DNA of 64,000 nt, from positions 1,116,001-1,180,000 of the forward strand of contig NZ_RXNV01000001.1 in NCBI RefSeq assembly GCF_003966265.1. The letters run 5' to 3'. This document shows positions 58,708-64,000 of the stretch, piece by piece. A program made the position numbers and the translations under genes. The stretch's first letter is position 1, and each line of letters starts with the position of its first letter. The stretch is from Shewanella atlantica. GTDB taxonomy: Bacteria > Pseudomonadota > Gammaproteobacteria > Enterobacterales > Shewanellaceae. The notes beneath the pieces were generated by a model. It had not been told where the DNA came from. It was given only the letters and a program-made list of their open reading frames with translations, and did not search any database.

Positions 58708-60030
58708 TTAAGCCCTTGGTATAACCAACTTTTGACCAATACGTAATGTATTAGATTTCAAACCGTTGGCCTTCTTAATACTGATTATTGAAACCTGATA
58801 CCTGTGCGCTATAACCGACAATGATTCCCCTTTACGGACATTGTGCTTAAAGGAACCTTTACTTGCCATCAATGAGTTGACCGGCGGATTCGCTTCAAAG
58901 TAGCGTAGCACCCCTTTATGTACCGCTTTTGCAATATTATTCTGATGCTCTCTCTGCGACAAAAGCCGCTCCTCTTTATGATTCGATATAAAGCCGGTTT
59001 CAACCAAGATCGAGGGGATATCGGGTGACTTGAGTACTGCAAAGCTGGCAGATTCAGGTTTATGCTTATGCAGTTTGGTTACTTTGCCTAAGTTGGAAAG
59101 CACATCGTCGGCGATGTTATGACTGATTGCCATAGATCTATCCATCGACATATCTAATAGAGTCATGGCCAAGTACTGCTCATTATCGGTACTTTGAATT
59201 ATCTCACCGGCTCCACCTAATAACTCTGAATGCTTCTCTTTCTGCTCGAGCCAGCGACCAATTTCACTGTTTGCCCGGCGCATAGACAGCACCCAAACAG
59301 ATGCTCCTCTGGGCTGAGATGAGGTAAACGCATCCGCGTGAATAGAAACTAAGAGATCGGCTTTACTATTTCGTGCAATTTCAGAGCGCTTATTGAGGTT
59401 AACAAAATAGTCCCCGGTGCGGGTCATGACGGCTTTCATACCTGGTGTTGCATTGATCTGAGCTTCGACTTTTTTCGCAATCTGCAGGACAATTTTTTTC
59501 TCATATATGCCTGATGGTCCTATGGAGCCAGGGTCGTCCCCGCCATGGCCGGCATCGATCGCAACGATAACGTCACGCAACTTCTGCTTAGGTTTGCTGG
59601 TTGGTTTAGTCTTCGAACCGGAACGGCTATCATCAAGATCGACCACCAGTCGGTTGCCATATGGCGCCGTAGGTGAGAGGGCAAACAGGTTTGCCTTTAC
59701 CGGCTTAGTCAGATCGATAACCAGCCTGAGCGTTCCCTTAGCAGGTGGCTTACTAATACGCACTCTTTTGACTATTTTACTGTTGTTTGCCAGCTTTTTG
59801 AGATTAAGAGAGGTCGATGTTCCTTTGAGATCGACGACCAATCGGTAAGGGCCGGTGAGGGTGAAATGGGTAAAGCTAGGTGCCTTACTCAAGTCGAAAA
59901 CGACCCTAGTCGACTCAGGAGCAGCCCATATCCGCACACCATCGAGCTTTGTAGCGCCATTGGCTACAAAGGAGATACAGACAGACAGTGAAACTAATAG
60001 AAACTTAAAAATAAAATCAATTCTTATCAT
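58708..60030 (-). CDS. amiB: N-acetylmuramoyl-L-alanine amidase (AmiB type)
   Basis: 440 residues. Signal peptide (to about 25), AMIN domain (about 28-130), Amidase_3 catalytic domain (about 155-375, zinc residues in [17 protein letters not shown] and the final glutamate VETGF) and a C-terminal LysM domain (about 390-438). It cleaves septal peptidoglycan; AmiB needs activation by EnvC. It lies two bases before tsaE (upstream). Confidence 0.95.
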   Translation of the reverse strand: MIRIDFIFKFLLVSLSVCISFVANGATKLDGVRIWAAPESTRVVFDLSKAPSFTHFTLTGPYRLVVDLKGTSTSLNLKKLANNSKIVKRVRISKPPAKGTLRLVIDLTKPVKANLFALSPTAPYGNRLVVDLDDSRSGSKTKPTSKPKQKLRDVIVAIDAGHGGDDPGSIGPSGIYEKKIVLQIAKKVEAQINATPGMKAVMTRTGDYFVNLNKRSEIARNSKADLLVSIHADAFTSSQPRGASVWVLSMRRANSEIGRWLEQKEKHSELLGGAGEIIQSTDNEQYLAMTLLDMSMDRSMAISHNIADDVLSNLGKVTKLHKHKPESASFAVLKSPDIPSILVETGFISNHKEERLLSQREHQNNIAKAVHKGVLRYFEANPPVNSLMASKGSFKHNVRKGESLSVIAHRYQVSIISIKKANGLKSNTLRIGQKLVIPRA

Positions 60031-60032
60031 TG

Positions 60033-60491
60033 TTATTTGAGTTTACTCAAGAGTTGGCTTCCCTTATCTGAACCAGATGAGATTTCAACTTCCCTACGTT
60101 CACCTACATAGTTAATTTGAAGACTGATATCGGCCTGAGGTAACAGACCATGCCCTCTATCCGGCCATTCAACAATACAGATACTTCTCTGTGTAAAATA
60201 ATCTCTGATCCCCATGAACTCCAGCTCTTCAGGATCGCTCAACCGATAAAGATCAAAATGATAGAGATCGATCCCGTCAAACTCATAGGGTTCAACTAAT
60301 GCGTAGGTAGGACTCTTCACCGCCCCTTTATGTCCTAAGGCTTGGATGAGGCCACGACTCAAGGTTGTCTTACCCGCACCCAATTCGCCAGACAAATTCA
60401 GCATCAGAGGTGGAGAAATAACTGCCGCTAATCGCTTACCAAGATCCACTGTATCTTGTTCATTATCGAGGTAGACTTTTACTGATGTCAT
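60033..60491 (-). CDS. tsaE: tRNA threonylcarbamoyladenosine ATPase TsaE
   Basis: 152 residues. P-loop GELGAGKTT (from 35) and [18 protein letters not shown]. It is an ATPase partner of TsaB and TsaD in t6A37 formation. Sits between nnrD and amiB, the standard gammaproteobacterial order. Confidence 0.95.
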   Translation of the reverse strand: MTSVKVYLDNEQDTVDLGKRLAAVISPPLMLNLSGELGAGKTTLSRGLIQALGHKGAVKSPTYALVEPYEFDGIDLYHFDLYRLSDPEELEFMGIRDYFTQRSICIVEWPDRGHGLLPQADISLQINYVGERREVEISSGSDKGSQLLSKLK

Positions 60492-60624
60492 TGTATTGAG
60501 TTTACTAACCTAAAGTTGTTCCGAACCTGTTACTTTATACCAATTAACCAGTCAGCTAAATAGCTTTCATGTAATTACACTAAATCGTCTCTGTGCCCCA
60601 TTAAACCTTATGGGGTAACGGCAA
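60492..60624. other. nnrD-tsaE gap
   Basis: 133 bases with a weak hairpin (GCCCCAT...ATGGGGT, about 60596-60616). This is longer than the gap in E. coli, so tsaE may have its own promoter here. Confidence 0.35.
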
Positions 60625-62103
60625 TCATATTCGGTTCACCAACTGCCTGATATGGGGCATTAAGTCACTGGCAAGCATCCCCCTCTCTCCATCCATTGCG
60701 GCGCGGTCGGCAGCTTCTCCATGCACAACCACTCCCATAATTGCCGAAGAGAGTTGATCGAATCCCTGCGCCATCAGCGCAGCAATAATTCCTGATAACA
60801 CATCGCCACAACCGCCACCGGCAAGCCCGGGGTTACCTACAGGGGCAACGTAACATTGTGAACCATCATAAATTAAAGTACCCGGCCCCTTTAATACCAC
60901 CACCCCACCATATTTCTGCTGTATGGCTTTAACCGCCGCAAACCTGTCGTTTTCAACTTCTTTTGTAGAAATACCCAATAATCTGGCTGCTTCACCGGAA
61001 TGAGGGGTCAAAACCCAATGATCCTGTCTTCCATGTTCTGCGCTGAGTAAATTCAGGGCATCAGCATCCATCACGCAAGGTTTATCACTCAAGCCTACAG
61101 CCTTGAGTAGATTGTAGCCCCAATCTTGCTTACCAAGACCCGGACCAATAACCAAAATATTGGCCCATCCGAGGCGAAGGTAAACTTCCATATCGACTAA
61201 CTCACATCCCCAGAACATCAGCTCAGGTCTATTTGAATTTACGACAATTTGATGTTCAGGCCTGGATATTACCGTGACCAGACCAGCTCCCGCCCTAAGG
61301 CAAGCCTCCCCGGCTAACCTGACCGCACCAGCCATACCTGAATCGCCGCCAATAACTGATACCTTTCCGGATAAACCTTTATGTGAGTCTCTATCTCTGG
61401 GTTTAATATGTTGATTAACATAGTCAATAGAGACATTTATTGACTTAGGCTGAGGCAGATATTCTGTTAAGCCCAGAGCCGTAAACAGCAACTGACCAAC
61501 ACAGTGTCTCGCACGACCTGTCATTAGCCCTTGTTTAATCGCACCAAAAGTGAGTGTAACATCGGCCTCTACGGCATTAGGTCCTGTTCCTGTATCCCCA
61601 TTGATACCCGAGGGAATATCTAAGCTAAACACCCATGCACCACTGGCATTGATGCTATCGATGGCAAGTTTAAAGTCGCCTTGTATGTCACCACTAAAAC
61701 CGGTACCCAGTAAACCATCGATGATCACATCTTCCGAGAGTGCCTTTTCCGGGGAAAAACGCTCCACCTCTCCACCAGCCTCGATGAAAAGTCGTTGCGC
61801 TTTAAGTACCTCTTCCCCCATCTGCTCTCGGGTAAATGCCATTAGCGCAACGCTATAACCCGCCACCAGCAACCTCCTGGCACACACGTAGCCATCCGCG
61901 CCATTGTTACCGTAACCGACAAGTACCAAAATGGAACTCGATTTATCTTGTGCCATTTCAATCTGCTCGAATGCTGCTTTACCCGCAGATTCAACAAGCC
62001 GATAAAAATCTGTGTTTCCACTATCGACAAACTTTTGTTCAGCGGTTCGTACTTGCGAGCTTAAGAACATTTCACAAGGAAAAGTCGATCCGTTTGGCAA
62101 CAT
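60625..62103 (-). CDS. nnrD: Bifunctional NAD(P)HX epimerase/dehydratase
   Basis: 492 residues from 62103 (GGAG eight bases upstream); the longer frame to 62145 is not used. N-terminal YjeF epimerase domain (FYRLVESAGKAAFEQI, LVGYGNNGADGYVCARRL) and C-terminal ADP/ATP-dependent dehydratase (HSGEAARLLGIS, KGPGTLIYDG, NPGLAGGGCGDVLSGIIAAL). It repairs hydrated nicotinamide cofactors. First gene of the tsaE-amiB-mutL-miaA-hfq-hfl run. Confidence 0.95.
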   Translation of the reverse strand: MLPNGSTFPCEMFLSSQVRTAEQKFVDSGNTDFYRLVESAGKAAFEQIEMAQDKSSSILVLVGYGNNGADGYVCARRLLVAGYSVALMAFTREQMGEEVLKAQRLFIEAGGEVERFSPEKALSEDVIIDGLLGTGFSGDIQGDFKLAIDSINASGAWVFSLDIPSGINGDTGTGPNAVEADVTLTFGAIKQGLMTGRARHCVGQLLFTALGLTEYLPQPKSINVSIDYVNQHIKPRDRDSHKGLSGKVSVIGGDSGMAGAVRLAGEACLRAGAGLVTVISRPEHQIVVNSNRPELMFWGCELVDMEVYLRLGWANILVIGPGLGKQDWGYNLLKAVGLSDKPCVMDADALNLLSAEHGRQDHWVLTPHSGEAARLLGISTKEVENDRFAAVKAIQQKYGGVVVLKGPGTLIYDGSQCYVAPVGNPGLAGGGCGDVLSGIIAALMAQGFDQLSSAIMGVVVHGEAADRAAMDGERGMLASDLMPHIRQLVNRI

Positions 62104-62270
62104 GATTATTTCTCCGTTGAGGTTACGTAAAGCAGAGACCAGCATTCTGAATGCCTAGAATAATAAGATTAATAGAATTTGAGCTTAGATTCGTAAATAG
62201 ATTCACTTGTCACTACACTTATGTAAGAGAAAGTTGATCTCGCACAAGAAATCAGTTCAGGAGCAAAGGG
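62104..62270. promoter_or_regulatory. Divergent promoter region of nnrD and the small membrane gene
   Basis: 167 bases; the small gene has AGGAG eight bases before ATG. Confidence 0.4.
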
Positions 62271-62444
62271 ATGAAGCTCTTTACGTTACTCGTATTAGCG
62301 ATATGCATGCTGTTATTGAGTTTACCGTTACAATCAAAAATTTTGATTCAAGCACTTTTACTTCTATGCCTGCTACTGGTAGGGATAGGCCTGTATAAAG
62401 CAATTATTCAGCCATGTAGCGATAAAGATGATGATGGAAATTAA
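62271..62444 (+). CDS. Small membrane protein of 57 residues
   Basis: Begins at ATG 62271 with AGGAGCAAAGGG upstream and ends TAA 62444. The sequence is two hydrophobic segments (LFTLLVLAICMLLLSLPL and ILIQALLLLCLLLVGIGL) separated by QSK, ending in a polar acidic tail (SDKDDDGN). A two-helix hairpin in the inner membrane is expected. I do not know the family. It is divergent from nnrD. Confidence 0.6.
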   Translation: MKLFTLLVLAICMLLLSLPLQSKILIQALLLLCLLLVGIGLYKAIIQPCSDKDDDGN

Positions 62445-62591
62445 CAGTTCAACCTTATTTCTAGCTGAATTAAACTTAAAACATTAAAAAAGGCACCCTA
62501 AGGTACCTTTAGTTAGGCGCTGCATCTGATTTTAGTTGTATCTAATCGATACCAATCAGATTAAAAGCTGCAATTGCTATAACTTGAAATT

Positions 62592-63047
62592 TTACATGTC
62601 ATCCATACGGATACTGCTGTGAACCAAGCGCTGTTGCTGAATTTTCTCTACACGTACCAAGTCGTTTAAGGCTCCGGCTATTTCGCTCGATGAAGAGTTT
62701 TCAGCCGTCTTATTCAACAGGTTAATCAAAGCGTTATCCAGTTCTAAATGAAGCTCTAACACATCTTCCTCTGACATGTTTGCAGTGAGCACAGTATCCT
62801 GGCATCGTTTGACAAAATCCTCAAACGTGATGTCTTTATACCAGGTATCTAACACCCGCTTTGGTGCTTCATCAATATAGTTTTCTAATTTTTCAGCCAC
62901 ACCCTTTTGATGTTGTTGAAAATATTCAAGCATCATCTTCACTCTCGATGAATCTGCCTCTGTCTGTAATCTATTATACAGTTGTGCCATCTCTACGCGG
63001 CAAGTAGCAACATAACCTAATAGTTCGCTGAGTTGTTGAAATCGCAT
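62592..63047 (-). CDS. Helical hypothetical protein, ferritin-like layout
   Basis: 151 residues, almost all predicted helix, with a regular pattern of acidic residues and a histidine in helices 2 and 4 (MMLEYFQQHQKGVAEKLENY; EEDVLELHLELDNAL). The E..H spacing resembles DUF2383-type ferritin-like proteins that can bind iron, but I cannot place the ligands with certainty. Starts with AGCGATTC before ATG. No cofactors or neighbours help. Confidence 0.55.
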   Translation of the reverse strand: MRFQQLSELLGYVATCRVEMAQLYNRLQTEADSSRVKMMLEYFQQHQKGVAEKLENYIDEAPKRVLDTWYKDITFEDFVKRCQDTVLTANMSEEDVLELHLELDNALINLLNKTAENSSSSEIAGALNDLVRVEKIQQQRLVHSSIRMDDM

Positions 63048-63383
63048 GAATCGCTCCCAAAAAAATACTTGCCAAAAATCGGCTCAATTAATCATCTATG
63101 TAGGCATTATGCAAACAAACCACGAAGGAATACTTGAACAAGTTCAAAGTTTGATACTTCCGAGACCGCTACATTAGGAGTTGTTAAAAGAAATCAGCAT
63201 CAGATCACGCTTATCAAATCTACGTGATTTAAACATAAAAAAATCAGAAATTGAGAGGTAAGCTTTACAACCCATCACTGTTGAAGCAAGTTTTTGATTC
63301 TTATGGGGCCGGTAGCTGCCAGCTAGCGATAGCTTGCCAAGCGAATAGCATCTCGCTTAAAAAGTTTTTTGTTTGAAAGTTTT
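63048..63383. other. Intergenic region before the repeat field
   Basis: 336 bases without a supportable gene. It includes a short inverted element around 63310-63350 (GTAGCTGCCAGCTAGC) and the promoter of the helical gene. Confidence 0.4.
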
Positions 63384-63464
63384 GAGATGTTTGAGATGTT
63401 TGAGATGTTTGAGATGTTTGAGATGTTTGAGATGTTTGAGATGTTTGAGATGTTTGAGATGTTT
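63384..63464. repeat. Minisatellite, nine copies of GAGATGTTT
   Basis: Nine perfect 9-bp units, no mismatches, directly before repeat copy R1. Confidence 0.95.
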
Positions 63465-63465
63465 T

Positions 63466-63614
63466 AAATATAGGGGAAGATTGGAGCTAGCTTTTTATTT
63501 GAACAAGAGTGGGTTCGAACCGACCTTTGGCTTAACGATTAGCTACGCCTTAGAAAAAAGAGGGTATCGACTCGTTCTATTTACCGAACAAGAAGCACAA
63601 CTGAGCTAATTTCG
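63466..63614. repeat. 149-bp repeat, copy R1
   Basis: Starts AAATATAGGGGAAGATTGGAG and ends GAGCTAATTTCG. It contains the palindrome GGTTCGAACC and a hairpin near CCTTAG...AGGGTA. R2 is the same length with about 80% identity by eye. Confidence 0.9.
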
Positions 63615-63627
63615 TTTAAAACTTTAT

Positions 63628-63690
63628 GAAGTGTTTGAGGTGTTTGGAGTGTTTGAAGTGTTTGAAGTGTTTGAAGTGTTTGAGAAATTT
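63628..63690. repeat. Minisatellite, six copies of GARGTGTTT plus one decayed unit
   Basis: Units of 9 bp at 63628, 63637, 63646, 63655, 63664 and 63673, then GAGAAATTT; lies just before copy R2, at the same relative position as the first minisatellite before R1. Confidence 0.9.
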
Positions 63691-63839
63691 AAATATAGGG
63701 GAAGATTGGAGCGAGCTTTTGATTTAAACCAAAGGGGTTCGAACCGGCACTTAGCTAAACGAGAAGCTATACCTTGGCAAAAAGAAGGTATCGACTATTT
63801 CTCTTGACCTAACGAGGGAGCGCAACTGAGCTAATTTCG
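63691..63839. repeat. 149-bp repeat, copy R2
   Basis: Same boundaries as R1. Contains GGTTCGAACC and a hairpin ATACCTT...AAGGTAT (about 63769-63791). Confidence 0.9.
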
Positions 63840-63868
63840 CATAATCTTTTAAAGCTAGGAGAATTTTA

Positions 63869-64000
63869 ATCAAGGAGAAGATTGGAGCGAGCTTTTGATT
63901 TAAACCAAAGGGGTTCGAACCGGCCTTTGACTTAACGAGAAGCTATACCTTGGCAAAAAAGATGGTATCGGCTCTTTCTACGAGCACAACTGAGCTAATG
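63869..64000. repeat. 149-bp repeat family, copy R3 (cut by the window edge)
   Basis: Starts near AAGGAGAAGATTGGAGCGAGC and reaches the end of the window with ACTGAGCTAATG. It has a deletion of about 10 bases relative to R2 and no minisatellite before it. Confidence 0.85.

Noticed and set aside
63373..63609. A 78-codon plus-strand frame reading CLRCLRCLRC from the 9-bp minisatellite
   Set aside because: The regular Leu-Arg-Cys pattern is only the 9-bp repeat read in frame; no ribosome site, and the second half is the 149-bp repeat, which is not conserved as protein in R2.
63384..63690. Possible CRISPR array
   Set aside because: Units are 9 bp and contiguous without spacers, and no cas genes are near.
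63500..63920. Possible tRNA, from GGTTCGAACC in the repeats
   Set aside because: No acceptor stem, anticodon arm or CCA-type end could be fitted on either strand; the box is a simple palindrome.

Overview
The window is a stretch of gammaproteobacterial chromosome, almost certainly from Shewanella or a very close marine relative. Three things point there: an arc-type ArcA, AsnC, RluA and AhpC/AhpF set that reads like Shewanella/Vibrio proteins; the block nnrD-tsaE-amiB-mutL-miaA-hfq-hflX-hflK-hflC followed by petABC-sspA-sspB-pabA and then astC-astA-astD plus a DUF1338 gene, which is the Shewanella arrangement as I remember it; and many small palindromic and tandem repeats typical of marine Shewanella intergenic DNA. 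I see no rRNA or tRNA genes, no CRISPR array, no transposase and no prophage genes.

Layout. 1-10 kb: the 3' end of a pentapeptide-repeat/K+-channel gene, a 1439-residue single-chain formate dehydrogenase with a built-in flavin (GltD-like) module, a chemoreceptor, a chromate transporter and a short GlpD-like flavoprotein. 10-20 kb: an OhrR-type peroxide sensor, a secreted OmpA-like protein, a thioredoxin/CcdA-type membrane fusion, a YjfB-like small protein, a diguanylate cyclase, ahpC-ahpF, a SpeE-like protein, a DUF3332 lipoprotein and a dienelactone hydrolase whose 3' end has been tandemly copied. 20-36 kb: ldhA-like dehydrogenase, small membrane protein plus methyltransferase, rluA, asnC, a very large M36 metalloprotease with a GlyGly-CTERM tail, a deacylase of the AstE/aspartoacylase group, lysC behind a clear lysine riboswitch, a DUF3293 gene and arcA behind a long regulatory region. 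36-47 kb: a DPP IV-like peptidase, fbp, the arginine succinyltransferase genes (astC, astA, astD) with DUF1338, an HDOD protein and a second S9 peptidase. 47-62 kb: pabA, sspBA, the cytochrome bc1 genes, and the hfl/hfq/miaA/mutL/amiB/tsaE/nnrD cluster, all on the minus strand. The last 1.6 kb holds one helical protein gene and then a repeat field.

How the parts fit: redox metabolism is the common thread (formate oxidation, D-lactate, bc1 complex, ArcA, peroxide defence), with amino-acid turnover (ast genes, lysC, asnC and several peptidases) suggesting growth on protein. The most unusual DNA is non-coding: two tandem hairpin families downstream of arcA in which the paired bases change together, a composite minisatellite/149-bp repeat at the right edge, and 97-bp repeats derived from the end of the dienelactone hydrolase gene. 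Identifications were made by reading the sequence; no database search was run.
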